Notes under the pieces: generated by a model | What the model saw: only the letters and a program-made list of their open reading frames with translations | Told to the model about the DNA's origin: nothing | The model's database searches: none | Source of the DNA: Sporomusa malonica | GTDB lineage: Bacteria > Bacillota > Negativicutes > Sporomusales > Sporomusaceae | Length of the DNA stretch: 64,000 nucleotides | Reading direction: 5' to 3' | NCBI RefSeq assembly: GCF_900176355.1 | Contig: NZ_FWXI01000001.1 | Coordinates: 186,001 to 250,000 of the forward strand | Position numbers and translations under genes: made by a program | Shown: positions 54,901 through 62,921 of the stretch, in pieces | Layout of the letters: each line of letters opens with the position of its first letter | Numbering within the stretch: position 1 is the stretch's first letter

Positions 54901-56373
54901 ATTCTTAACCTAAGTGAAGATATCAACCGCGTTGAGGCAATCGTCAGTATACTGCGTGATACCTGCCGGGCAGCGGAGAATACATGGCGGGAAGCGCGTG
55001 CTAAACGGGAAACAGCTGAGGGTTTTTACCGTGAGAAATTCAGTAATAAACAGCCACACCGCTTTGCTGAGCCATTAACACTTGTGGAGGCAAGATTAGA
55101 AACCCAGCGCAACCGTATCTTAGGTGAATTAAATTTAACCGGAATACAACTGCTAAAGGCTGGCCACGAGCAAGAAAAATGGCAAGCAGTTAAGTTAAAC
55201 CTTGAGACACAAAACGGCAAGCTTGAGTTTCTTGACTCCTCCACCGCGGCAGCGGGACTACTGTCTGATGAAGCGCAGTCTTTTCCTTATCAGGGTGGGC
55301 AGATGGCTGCCGAGCTATTACGGCAGTTGCAAGAATCCTTGCGACAACTGAATGAGCTGCGTCAGCAGTCATTAGAAGCCAAAGAAGCTTTTGAAAGCTT
55401 TTGCAATTCCCACACCATTCATAATGAAAAAATGCGGCAAAATGCCCTTAACGGGATTAGACGAAAGCAGGCTTTTGCTGAAATGCAGGAATGGGTAACA
55501 ATCATCAAAGATACCATCGCTGGGGTTAATGCTGTTGCCGAGCAGCATCTGCAAGAGTTTAACGCCGACATCAAATTTTTTGTAAACCAGCTGCATGTGC
55601 ATCTGGTGACCATCAGAGATGAGATTGCATCAGTTCAAAAAATGACAACCGTAAGGGTGGAAGACCATTACAAGACCATTTATGAAATCAAAACACCGTC
55701 TTGGGATGAGAATGAGGCCAAAGCCCAACTTATGGATCATATTGAATGGATGTCAGACAAACTGTCGTCGTCTCAATACAGGCAGGAGGATGGTTTGGAA
55801 GATAGCCAAAAGATTCGGCGCGATATTGAGCAGTGGCTGAGCCCGTCCCACCTCTTCCGCCAAATAAGCCCTGGTAAAGGTTTTTCGGTGGGTGTCCGCA
55901 AGGTGTCTAATGACAACCGGATCAGCAACTACCCTGTAGACTGGGCTACCTCGAACAGCTGGTCTGGCGGTGAAAAGTGGAGCAAGAACATGGCTCTGTT
56001 CCTGGGGATACAAAGCTATCTGGCAGAAAAGCTGCAACCGACCAAACGCCGCAAAGGCAATACCAGGACAGTAGTGCTTGACAATCCTTTTGGTCAGGCC
56101 TCAAGCGACCATGTCCTAGAGCCAGTATTCTTTATTGCTGAAAAGCTGGGCTATCAGGTTATAGCGCTCACTGCTTTGGCTGAAGGCAAGTTCTTGCGTG
56201 ACTATTTCCCGATCATCTATAGCTGCCGTCTGCGTCAAGCTGCTGTCGGCGATACTGAGATTATCGATAAAGACCTACAAATCAACCATGCCTACTTTGA
56301 AGATAAAGATCCACAAAGCTTAGAACGTCTCGGTCAAACAAAACCAGTAGAACAACTGGCCCTAAATTGGTAA
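51952..56373 (+). CDS. jetC: Wadjet protein JetC (MukB-like SMC ATPase)
   Basis: A 1473-residue SMC-like motor. Walker A is LLENGGGKT (about residues 36-44); long coiled coils run from about 270 to 1200 with a hinge-like interruption in the middle; the ABC signature WSGGEKW begins at 1337 and Walker B VVLDN ends at 1377 (an N where most ABC proteins have the catalytic E). The complex extrudes DNA loops and recognises small circles such as plasmids, which JetD then cuts. ATG 51952 follows AAAGGATGAG; the frame is open earlier, inside jetB. Only one copy of each subunit is present. Confidence 0.9.
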   Translation: MPTISKIRFANVVYENRQKRYNDETFVFDGHNSAILLENGGGKTVFVQTLLQAVIPHATLANRKAKDTFSLAQSAAHIAIEWILQDSPRVYALTAVTLFLRNDELRSYKYTYRYMGGDKEAITHLPFTETDVMGRKRPATAEEMHDYYLKMNQRSMHARIFEHISEYSRFLQTEFNIIEEEWRSLAVINAGEGDVAKFFEACKTTNDLVNKLLIPTVLMAIKSNEAVSFTDMFEQKRSYFKKYNQLKQQIAENQLIEAELAKVMKVYLRRHEAETNHHALRQKAKGYYQEVVKVTDAAAQTMTELKQKEESLHEEKQLVNEQTDSLGIAKELAIETTAKLDFDQHEAKYSDEDKKLAELLSDKTRLLYLRDRWKRDEKAAQIEQERRLLEQQAGQPDAADIEQELEFVCQQLRAILSRNEAEINSQIVKLDVQIVDTNKGLSEYKQAIQKQDANLRTLEKQEQRCKTTINFVSQEQEIIARRILANWQEQKVEQELEGWKQTAAHVQLSIAEQMRLSHAKDHEKLQKRTEADGLRTQLQNAKIEMEKLDGYFRTVDQAHGKLLEKLHFFSGLRAITSVYLEHGKIDAVLANHRLRCEKELEDARQRERRDFRLVDSYGDQSVFIFDPALASLLESCQLIVESGTAYLERLVRAGSTTIEEQMTQFPLWPLCLIVAESDRRELERKLLKMSDTLTSPVLILSEAEAKLTAEGKYSYQTLWPDFWPKVVDRHSFSEWKEIVNEVAAISRNRRIDKEQNVKQLEDVSRDLTEFNSNYPFAVYQESKDMQKKLQQDYGQSERSLSKAIQEEQSADMVWRTCQNTLRDLDGQTSDLDVRIKAALEWLEKDKERLRQEAELADCEILLDKAHQELAVLINKQQTFEDEKDVLDEKRQQWRTELSRLTGTELYSELQKYQPQAPVESELVLREKRQMLNLALGKINIERKAIEARIKQYQNEKADFDRRLKEYKLEMSDDGVFPIDGEVRILNLSEDINRVEAIVSILRDTCRAAENTWREARAKRETAEGFYREKFSNKQPHRFAEPLTLVEARLETQRNRILGELNLTGIQLLKAGHEQEKWQAVKLNLETQNGKLEFLDSSTAAAGLLSDEAQSFPYQGGQMAAELLRQLQESLRQLNELRQQSLEAKEAFESFCNSHTIHNEKMRQNALNGIRRKQAFAEMQEWVTIIKDTIAGVNAVAEQHLQEFNADIKFFVNQLHVHLVTIRDEIASVQKMTTVRVEDHYKTIYEIKTPSWDENEAKAQLMDHIEWMSDKLSSSQYRQEDGLEDSQKIRRDIEQWLSPSHLFRQISPGKGFSVGVRKVSNDNRISNYPVDWATSNSWSGGEKWSKNMALFLGIQSYLAEKLQPTKRRKGNTRTVVLDNPFGQASSDHVLEPVFFIAEKLGYQVIALTALAEGKFLRDYFPIIYSCRLRQAAVGDTEIIDKDLQINHAYFEDKDPQSLERLGQTKPVEQLALNW

Positions 56374-56376
56374 GCA

Positions 56377-56401
56377 TGTCAAGGGGACGGTTCTTTTGAC
56401 A
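56377..56401 (+). repeat. REP palindrome, copy B
   Basis: Same 25 bases as copy A (48233-48257), four bases after the jetC stop and 42 bases before the REP-associated transposase. Confidence 0.9.
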
Positions 56402-56443
56402 TTGTAAATTTTGTATGTTAAGCTAGGTATTGGGTGATATTAA

Positions 56444-57250
56444 ATGCCAAGACAAGCTAGACGAAAAAGTCAATCAGGGATTTATCACATCATGGTGCGA
56501 GGGAACGAACGAAAGCCCATTTTTAATGAACCCCAAGATAAAGATAAATTAATTGATATCCTTTTGGACAAGAAGCGAGCTGCCTGTGCCAGGCTATATG
56601 CTTTTTGCATTATGGACAATCATGCGCATTTTGTTGTAAGGGAAGACCAGGAATGCGGCGATTCAATCGAAACGCTGATGAAACGCATTGGTGTAGCATA
56701 TGCCACTTACTATAACCAAAAGCAAAAGCGCGTCGGCCATGTTTTCCAAGACCGCTACCGAAGTGAGCCAGTCGAAGATGAAGCTTACCTGTTGTCAGTC
56801 ATAAGGTATGTCCACAATAATCCGCAAAAGGCTGGTGACAGGCAGGGCTTAGCCTATCCTTGGAGCAGCTATGGTTTGTATGTGAGTGAAGAAGCAGATG
56901 GCAGGCTGGGTGAGATTGAAGAAATTCTTGAGATGTTTCACGCTAATCAAGCTGTTGCTAAGCAAAGTTTTCAAAGTTTTCATTTGGAGGCAGAGGCCGG
57001 AAGGTTTTTAGACGTGCCAAGTGGGCTAGGGATTGGCCAAGAGCCGACTGTGGTATTGCAGGATTTTTTGGCTAAGTACAAGTTAACGCTGGAAGATATG
57101 CAAAAGATAGATGGTTTGCCGGAAATGAGAGATGTTTTGTGGAGATTTATGCAGGAAACAGGTCTCTCGGTGCGGAAAATAGCTGAAATAGCAGGAATAA
57201 ACCGGGAACGGCTGCGAAAAATAGTTATGTCAAAAGAACCGTCCCCTTGA
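56444..57250 (+). CDS. REP-associated tyrosine transposase (Y1/HUH)
   Basis: A 268-residue IS200-like transposase (Y1_Tnp). The start MPRQARRKSQSGIYHIMVRG is typical; the HUH motif is H60-A-H62 in MDNHAHF; a catalytic tyrosine lies in YATYYNQK or nearby, and GHVFQDRYRSEPVEDE is a strong family mark. The C-terminal part has a Chromosomal-replication-initiator-like HTH. Such enzymes move or maintain REP repeats. The gene lies between REP copies B and C, which are inverted with respect to each other, and its last codons (MSKEPSP then stop) are written inside copy C. Confidence 0.9.
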   Translation: MPRQARRKSQSGIYHIMVRGNERKPIFNEPQDKDKLIDILLDKKRAACARLYAFCIMDNHAHFVVREDQECGDSIETLMKRIGVAYATYYNQKQKRVGHVFQDRYRSEPVEDEAYLLSVIRYVHNNPQKAGDRQGLAYPWSSYGLYVSEEADGRLGEIEEILEMFHANQAVAKQSFQSFHLEAEAGRFLDVPSGLGIGQEPTVVLQDFLAKYKLTLEDMQKIDGLPEMRDVLWRFMQETGLSVRKIAEIAGINRERLRKIVMSKEPSP

Positions 57251-57252
57251 CA
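57228..57252 (-). repeat. REP palindrome, copy C (inverted)
   Basis: The exact reverse complement of copies A and B (TGTCAAAAGAACC then GTCCCCTTGACA on the plus strand). It contains the stop codon of the transposase gene. Confidence 0.9.
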
Positions 57253-57281
57253 TACTTGGACGAGTGGAAGGAGATGTAGCA

Positions 57282-57830
57282 ATGATTACAGAATTTGAGG
57301 GAATTAAACCAACGCTTGATGAAAAAACGTTTATTGCTGATGGGGCTAAGGCTATTGGTGCTGTGACGATGAAAGAGTTTAGCAGCCTGTGGTTTAATGT
57401 TGTTGCCAGAGGTGATGTGAACCGGATCGAGATTGGCCGGTATTCCAATGTTCAGGATAATAGTGTTGTCCATGTCGCAGATGCTCATCCGACAATAATC
57501 GGTGATTTTGTGACTGTTGGTCATAATGCTATTATTCACGGTTGTACGATTGAAGATCACTGCTTAATTGGGATGGGGGCCGTTGTCCTTAACGGAGTAG
57601 TGGTAGGGAAGGGGAGTATTATCGCCGCTGGGGCGGTAGTCAGGGAAAACCAGATTATTCCCCCGCATTCCTTGGTGGTCGGCGTACCGGCCAAAGTGGT
57701 TAAATCTGTGCCTGATGATTGGGATAGCATTCACGCGCAAGCGGTAAAGTACAAGACGCTGTGGTCTGAGCGCTATAAGATTATGCCAGAGGCTGGGGGC
57801 GAGCGTTATCAGGGTGAAAAAATAGTCTAA
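57282..57830 (+). CDS. Gamma-class carbonic anhydrase-like hexapeptide protein
   Basis: A 182-residue left-handed beta-helix protein. Zinc ligands of the gamma class are expected in NSVVHV (His at about 65), TVGHNAIIHGC (two His, about 82 and 87). Other family marks are LWFNVVARGD and the late VVGVPAKVVK. Members (CamH, YrdA, PaaY) hydrate CO2 or are of unknown activity. ATG 57282 follows GGAAGGAG; the frame opens 18 bases earlier. Followed after 19 bases by the nitroreductase gene, probably in one operon. Confidence 0.87.
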   Translation: MITEFEGIKPTLDEKTFIADGAKAIGAVTMKEFSSLWFNVVARGDVNRIEIGRYSNVQDNSVVHVADAHPTIIGDFVTVGHNAIIHGCTIEDHCLIGMGAVVLNGVVVGKGSIIAAGAVVRENQIIPPHSLVVGVPAKVVKSVPDDWDSIHAQAVKYKTLWSERYKIMPEAGGERYQGEKIV

Positions 57831-57849
57831 TTAATGGGAGGTCGTTCTC

Positions 57850-58485
57850 ATGGATTTCGAATTTATTAATAAGCGTTATAGTGTACGTCAATTTAAGGAC
57901 GAGCAAGTAACTGAACAAACGATTAAAGAATTGGTTAAGGCTGCTACCTGTGCTCCTTCGGGGAAAAATCAGCAAAACTGGCATTTCGTCGTTGTGACTG
58001 ACAAAAATAAAATTACCGAGATTGCCCGGATTGTAGAAGCTAAAAATGCAGAGTTGGCTACATATTTGAGAGATGAGAAAAAAATCAAAGGCTTTAAAGG
58101 GACGGTCGCCTACCATACTGTGTTCAAAGGAGCGCCTGCGCTTATCCTTGTTTACGCAGGCCCTTATGAAACCATTGCTGACATGCTGATAGCCGACGGT
58201 ATTATGCCGCGCGAAGAAGCTATGAAATATGCTAAGCCGAATCCAGGTATTCAAAATATTGCTGCTGCCATGGAGAATCTGCAACTGGCTGCCGCCAGCA
58301 TTGGCTATGGCACTTGCTGGATGACAGGGCCGACGTACGCTGCCGAGGAAATTTCTACATATCTTGGTTTCAATAAAGCAGGCTACCATTTGGCCGCTAT
58401 GACACCGCTTGGTATTCCGGCATCGGATAAATTATCATCTCCGCCGCGCAAGCCTTTGGAAGACGTGTTGACCATTATTGGGTAA
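57850..58485 (+). CDS. Nitroreductase-family flavoprotein
   Basis: A 211-residue FMN-dependent oxidoreductase. The FMN-binding start INKRYSVRQFKDEQV (about 6-20) and CAPSGKNQQNWHFVVV (about 37-52) are characteristic, as is the late ATGYGTCW-like IGYGTCWMTGP. These enzymes reduce nitro groups, quinones or other small molecules with NAD(P)H or ferredoxin; the substrate is unknown. TGGGAGGTC precedes the ATG. A bidirectional terminator follows. Confidence 0.9.
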   Translation: MDFEFINKRYSVRQFKDEQVTEQTIKELVKAATCAPSGKNQQNWHFVVVTDKNKITEIARIVEAKNAELATYLRDEKKIKGFKGTVAYHTVFKGAPALILVYAGPYETIADMLIADGIMPREEAMKYAKPNPGIQNIAAAMENLQLAAASIGYGTCWMTGPTYAAEEISTYLGFNKAGYHLAAMTPLGIPASDKLSSPPRKPLEDVLTIIG

Positions 58486-58513
58486 ATATATTTTGTGAAA
58501 AGTAAATGGTATA

Positions 58514-58557
58514 GTAAAACAGGTAGGATGCTAAATATAGCATCCTACCTGTTTTAC
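58514..58557. terminator. Bidirectional terminator, sister of the one at 35184-35240
   Basis: GTAAAACAGGTAGGATGC and GCATCCTACCTGTTTTAC are perfect 18-base arms around an 8-base loop. The core ACAGGTAGRATGC is shared with the hairpin at 35184-35240, and in both cases the stop codon of the minus-strand gene lies in the hairpin edge. Confidence 0.9.
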
Positions 58558-59216
58558 ATGTCTGGGTAGAAATCATGTAGAGAGGTTTCCTGACCTGGAT
58601 TGAGTAAAATGAACTCTTTGTCCCATGGTCCTGTCAATAGTTTGTGCAATAACCGTAATGAGCCGGGGGTAATCTCATAGTGCATATTTAATTCTTCGGA
58701 GATTTTCTGGATGTTAAATACCACTCTGTCAATGGTATAAGCGCCGGTATCGATGATCAAAAATCGAGTATAATTGTTGAGCATTTTTTTAACTAGCCGC
58801 AAGGCTTTTTGTTCGCCATAGCGTTCAACCCAAGGGCGATAAGACCACATTATGTTTCCTTCGGGATCCAACCAGCCTTTAGTTACAAAATAAGTACTAA
58901 CCTCGTTAGGAACAGCTCTACGGGCAGCTGATGAACCTAACAGTAAAGAGATACAGTCATCAATTCGTGGTATTACGATTTTAGCGTGAGAAGCTTGCAG
59001 CCCGACCAGGCCGTTGCCGCAACAGCCAAAGGCCATGAGAATAACATCAGCGGTATCAAGTGTGTTGAGTTGCTCTTGAATTTTTTGACGTAGAAGTTCG
59101 GGGGTGTTATGCAATCCCGATTCAAAATATATCACTGGATAAGTGATACTTGCTTGTTGCATGGCAAGTTCAATCTCATCTTTCATCGTCTGACAAGCCA
59201 AAAGTACTGTTTGCAC
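58554..59216 (-). CDS. DUF1638 protein
   Basis: A 220-residue cytosolic protein of the DUF1638 family, recognised by LLACQTMKDEIELAM, DVILMAFGCCGNGLVGL (about 56-72), the PRIDDCISLLLGS stretch (about 83-95) and a late DTGAY. Several conserved cysteines suggest metal or corrinoid binding, and relatives often accompany corrinoid methyltransferases in methanogens and acetogens, but no function is proven. The start is GTG 59216 after GAGAGGTG. It is 15 bases downstream of the chemoreceptor gene, so the two may share a transcript. Confidence 0.8.
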   Translation of the reverse strand: MQTVLLACQTMKDEIELAMQQASITYPVIYFESGLHNTPELLRQKIQEQLNTLDTADVILMAFGCCGNGLVGLQASHAKIVIPRIDDCISLLLGSSAARRAVPNEVSTYFVTKGWLDPEGNIMWSYRPWVERYGEQKALRLVKKMLNNYTRFLIIDTGAYTIDRVVFNIQKISEELNMHYEITPGSLRLLHKLLTGPWDKEFILLNPGQETSLHDFYPDM

Positions 59217-59231
59217 TGTATCACCTCTCCA

Positions 59232-61304
59232 TTAATCTTTGAATTTACCTACTGCTCTCTCCAAATCTAGTACAAGCTGACGGATCGCGATCACCCTTGT
59301 TTCAAATTCTTGCATAATTGCCGTCTGTTCTTGTGCGGCGGCAGCAACCTCTTGCGAACTGGCTGCTGTCTGTTGACCGGCCGCAGAAATATTACCAAAT
59401 ACATCAAGCATTTTAGTTTTGTGTTCTGTCATTTTTTGCTGGAGATTCCCGATTTCTGCACCTTTAACGGTAGTTTCTTTTATTAAATCAGATATTTGGT
59501 TAAAGAGTCCTTCTGTCTCGCTGACAGCCTGGTCTTGCTCTAATGTAATCTTCTTTGCCACGTTCATCTCAGTTACTGCATTTTTGGACTGTTGTTGAAT
59601 GCTGTCAATCAACTCTTTTATACTTTGTGTAGATTTGGCCGACTGCTCAGCAAGTTTCCGCACCTCTTCGGCAACTACTGCGAAGCCTCTGCCGCTTTCA
59701 CCGGCTCTTGCCGCCTCGATAGCCGCATTTAAAGCTAAAAGATTAGTTTGTTGGGCAATTTGTCCAATCGTCTCAGTAATTGCGCCTATCTTGTCAGACA
59801 TATTGTCCATATCAATAATGGTGCAGTTTGCTTCTTCAACTGACGCTTTCATATCATTAGATATTTTACTCAAGACTTTTACAATGTGTAATCCCTGACC
59901 GCTAAGCTCTACTGTATTTTCGAGCAAGCAGTTCATGGCTGCGCTGCTGATAGAGGTTTCCTCAATATCATTTGATAGTTCTCTTAATCTCTGTGAGCCT
60001 ATATCAAGATCTTTGGTTTCTTCTTGTGTGCTTGTAGCTATTTGAAGGATAGACTGAGATATTTCATTAGCCGCCCTGTTTGTCTGAACGGCTATTTCTG
60101 CAAGGGTATCTGACGAATCACGCACGGTGACTGCCGATCCCTTAATATCGCGAACCAGCGACTTTAGTGTTTCCTGGGCTGTTTTCAGCCCAACTGCCAG
60201 ATGTCCGAACTCATCTGGGCGCTTTAGCAGTTTCTCCGGTGCGGCAAAGGCAAAATCACCTGCTGCAAGGTGGCTGCATTGCTCATCTAGCACGGTGATT
60301 GGTTGGGTAAATCTTCGTGCAAATACCCCTGAAGCCGCTAATGCCAGGATAATGAACCCCAAAGCGACCAGCATGAGAATGTTCCTGGTTTTAATAGCAT
60401 TTTCCAGTATTTCTGATTTTTTTACAATTGACAGAAACTTCCATCCTGTTTGTGGTGAGGTGTATACATTGATAAAACAGTCAGTACCGTCGATATTGGC
60501 TTCAAAATTGCCAGCAGCTATTTTTTCTACACCTTTCAGCTTGTCAATGTTTAAATCAGCCACTTTTTTAAAGTTCGTCTCCGGATTTTGGGGGTTTGCC
60601 AAGATGGTTCCGTCTTTATCCAATAAAATAATGAACCCGCTTTTTCCAATACGGATATTTTTGACGATGTCTGTCATGCCTTTGAGGCTTACGTCCAGGC
60701 CCTGAACACCGATCACTGCACCGGCGTTATCTGTTATTGTTTTGACTGTACTGATAACCACCATATCGTCAGCAGGGAAGTAGTACGGACTTGTCCTAGT
60801 GGTTTTTCCTTGAACTTCCATGGCTGCTTTATAAAATGGCCTAACCCTAGGGTCGTAATTGTCCATTGTCGATCCTTCAGGCCACTGAATGTACCCTCCA
60901 TGGACTGTGGCCATATATGCATAGGCTGTTCCAGGGTGGGCCTTAGCGAATGTTACGTAGTCCTGATATATCTGGCCTTCCAGCCCGCCATTCTGGGATG
61001 GTGTCATTTTGACATTTCCCTGCTTGTTGATATAGGCTGTAATCGACTGATCGGCTTTTTTAACAAGGCTATTTTCAGCCAGTAAAGTGCAGTTTTCTTC
61101 AATGGTCTTTAAATAGATTTGAAAACCGTTATCTACTTGCATAATTTCTTTTGTGGTTGACCTGATAAACTCTGCCTGCAGTTCAGTCTGCATCACATAA
61201 TTAACGTAGAAACTGATGCACACTATAGGTACAAGCATAAATAGTGAGACTGACAAAAATAGCTGGCTGCTGATATTAGTGAGTTTGAATCTCACGGATT
61301 CCAC
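59232..61304 (-). CDS. Methyl-accepting chemotaxis protein, dCache type
   Basis: A 690-residue membrane chemoreceptor. Helix TM1 at about residues 12-34, an extracytoplasmic double-Cache domain (about 40-290; [26 protein letters not shown] is the ligand-pocket region), TM2 at about 307-328, HAMP (about 330-385), then the signalling domain with the tip [20 protein letters not shown] and [22 protein letters not shown]. dCache domains usually bind amino acids or organic acids. The start GTG 61304 is preceded by AAAAGG; a second GTG three codons on is possible. It lies between the DUF1638 gene and an MFS transporter. Confidence 0.92.
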   Translation of the reverse strand: MESVRFKLTNISSQLFLSVSLFMLVPIVCISFYVNYVMQTELQAEFIRSTTKEIMQVDNGFQIYLKTIEENCTLLAENSLVKKADQSITAYINKQGNVKMTPSQNGGLEGQIYQDYVTFAKAHPGTAYAYMATVHGGYIQWPEGSTMDNYDPRVRPFYKAAMEVQGKTTRTSPYYFPADDMVVISTVKTITDNAGAVIGVQGLDVSLKGMTDIVKNIRIGKSGFIILLDKDGTILANPQNPETNFKKVADLNIDKLKGVEKIAAGNFEANIDGTDCFINVYTSPQTGWKFLSIVKKSEILENAIKTRNILMLVALGFIILALAASGVFARRFTQPITVLDEQCSHLAAGDFAFAAPEKLLKRPDEFGHLAVGLKTAQETLKSLVRDIKGSAVTVRDSSDTLAEIAVQTNRAANEISQSILQIATSTQEETKDLDIGSQRLRELSNDIEETSISSAAMNCLLENTVELSGQGLHIVKVLSKISNDMKASVEEANCTIIDMDNMSDKIGAITETIGQIAQQTNLLALNAAIEAARAGESGRGFAVVAEEVRKLAEQSAKSTQSIKELIDSIQQQSKNAVTEMNVAKKITLEQDQAVSETEGLFNQISDLIKETTVKGAEIGNLQQKMTEHKTKMLDVFGNISAAGQQTAASSQEVAAAAQEQTAIMQEFETRVIAIRQLVLDLERAVGKFKD

Positions 61305-61393
61305 CGCCTTTTCATAATATTGAGTCTCTGCTTGAAATGGAGTTCACCTGCCACTCCTTGTGCCTTAATGAGGATAGGCTTTATCGCCGTAGA

Positions 61394-62737
61394 TTATTTT
61401 TTATTTAACGTAAGTGTGCTGGTTTCTTTTAGTGTCAGACCTCTTGTTTCCGGGGCCCAAGCTATACAAACAATTAATCCAAGAAATGTAAGCAGGGTGC
61501 TAACTAACATGGTATTGCCAATTCCGATCGTCTGTAAGGAATAGGGTAAGGCGAAAGTGCCAATGGCCGCGCCAATACGGCTAATGGCTGTTACTACTCC
61601 TACAGCAGAAGCGCGGATATTGGTGGGGAATAACTCGTTGGGATAGATCCAATCAAGGGCACTTGGCGGACCGGAAAAAAAGGCATAAACAGCGAAACCC
61701 AGGAAGATTAACCACGCAGGTGCGCCTGGAACCAGGCCTAAGAGTAACATGGACAATGTCATAAAAACAAAGCTCCAGATAATAAGTGGACGTCTGCCAA
61801 AGCGATTTACAAAAGACATTGATGCAACAGTGCCAGTCAGGAAAAATATATTGATAACAGCATAGCCGATAATCCATTCATTGCCGCTGCCTAAATGGAA
61901 CGCATCTAAAATCTGCGGTGCAAATGTATAAATGGCAAAACACGGCGCTACCTGAAATGTCCAGAACAACCCTACGAATAAAGTTTTTCTAAGGTATTCT
62001 GGTTCAAGCAATATGCTGAATCGAGTTTTTTCTGTTGTGGGTTCGTCTAGATCTGCAAGGCTAGCGTGAGTGCCATATACTTGCTTAATGACGCTGAGAG
62101 CCTCTTCGGTACGGCCTTTGCTGACAAGCCACCGGGGAGACTCTGGAGTACCCCAGCGACCGGTCACCAGAATAAGAGCGGGAAGAGCAGCGCTGCCTAA
62201 CATCCAGCGCCAGGCATCAGGACTGGTATTTAACAGTAAATAGCCTACGATACCGGCCACAACGGCACCGGCGTACCAGGCGCTTGCCAATAACCCCATC
62301 ATAGCGCCTCGATACTTACGGGGAGAAAACTCGGTTAACAACGAGGTTGCAATTGGATAATCTGCCCCAACGGCAATTCCAATAAGAAACCGTAATATAA
62401 CTAATTCCCAAGGTGTACTAATAAACATTTGCAAAATTGAGATAATTATGATTGCGACAAGATCAATTTGATACATGAATTGGCGTCCAGTCAGATCTGT
62501 CACATAACCAAAGATTGCTCCTCCCACTAACAGTCCGATAAGAGCTGCGGCGCCAATCATCCCTGTCCATAGTGCGTCCAGCTGGAGCTCAGGTTCCAGC
62601 TGTAGTAAAGCCATTCCAATAATTGTAAGGATGTAGCCATCCAAAAAAGGGCCCCCACTGGTATAAACCGTAAGTTTTCTTAAAAAAGGGGTTAAGGGAG
62701 AGTCTTCAATACAGGGGGAGTGGTTCACGTTTTTCAT
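61394..62737 (-). CDS. MFS transporter, sugar/organic-acid porter family
   Basis: A 447-residue transporter with 12 helices. Signatures: VTDLTGRQF after helix 2, FLIGIAVGADYPIATSLLTEF (helix 4), RWGTPESPRWLV in the centre (the PESPRWL of the sugar porter group), and FVNRFGRRPLI in the second half; APETRG near the C-terminus. The GADYP variant and PESPR fit the aromatic/organic acid and sugar:proton symporters. AAGGAGG precedes the ATG. A -24/-12 promoter sits 50 bases upstream, so expression should need sigma-54 and probably the activator encoded next door. Confidence 0.88.
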   Translation of the reverse strand: MKNVNHSPCIEDSPLTPFLRKLTVYTSGGPFLDGYILTIIGMALLQLEPELQLDALWTGMIGAAALIGLLVGGAIFGYVTDLTGRQFMYQIDLVAIIIISILQMFISTPWELVILRFLIGIAVGADYPIATSLLTEFSPRKYRGAMMGLLASAWYAGAVVAGIVGYLLLNTSPDAWRWMLGSAALPALILVTGRWGTPESPRWLVSKGRTEEALSVIKQVYGTHASLADLDEPTTEKTRFSILLEPEYLRKTLFVGLFWTFQVAPCFAIYTFAPQILDAFHLGSGNEWIIGYAVINIFFLTGTVASMSFVNRFGRRPLIIWSFVFMTLSMLLLGLVPGAPAWLIFLGFAVYAFFSGPPSALDWIYPNELFPTNIRASAVGVVTAISRIGAAIGTFALPYSLQTIGIGNTMLVSTLLTFLGLIVCIAWAPETRGLTLKETSTLTLNKK

Positions 62738-62786
62738 TTTTCAGCCTCCTTGACGTAGGGTCGTTGAGTTGCCTTGTTAATAATAA

Positions 62787-62803
62787 AGCAAATATCATGC
62801 CAA
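62787..62803 (-). promoter_or_regulatory. Sigma-54 (-24/-12) promoter of the MFS gene
   Basis: On the minus strand TTGGCATGATATTTGCT: GG and GC are separated by exactly ten bases. It is very similar to the promoter at 8658-8674 and about 50 bases before the MFS start codon. Confidence 0.82.
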
Positions 62804-62848
62804 ATAGTGCGATATAGAAGCTGTACTGAAAAAAACATTTAATTAATA

Positions 62849-62921
62849 ATTAAGCCGCTCGTATTCTCCCTTCGTCTACCTATACCTTAAGGTATAGGTG
62901 GGAGTTAAGAGCGGCTTAGTC
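62849..62921. repeat. Large palindrome between the MFS gene and the sigma-54 activator
   Basis: Centre ACCTATACCTT-AAGGTATAGGT (62878-62899) is a perfect 22-base palindrome; outside it CTCCC pairs with GGGAG and TAAGCCGCTC with GAGCGGCTTA. It can be a terminator for the activator gene, and its centre lies about 80 bases upstream of the sigma-54 promoter, where an enhancer would be expected. The right side resembles 43858-43885. Confidence 0.65.

Noticed and set aside
62849..62921. CRISPR-like or phage attachment palindrome
   Set aside because: There is a single large dyad with no spacer-repeat pattern and no integrase gene; a terminator or enhancer role explains it better.
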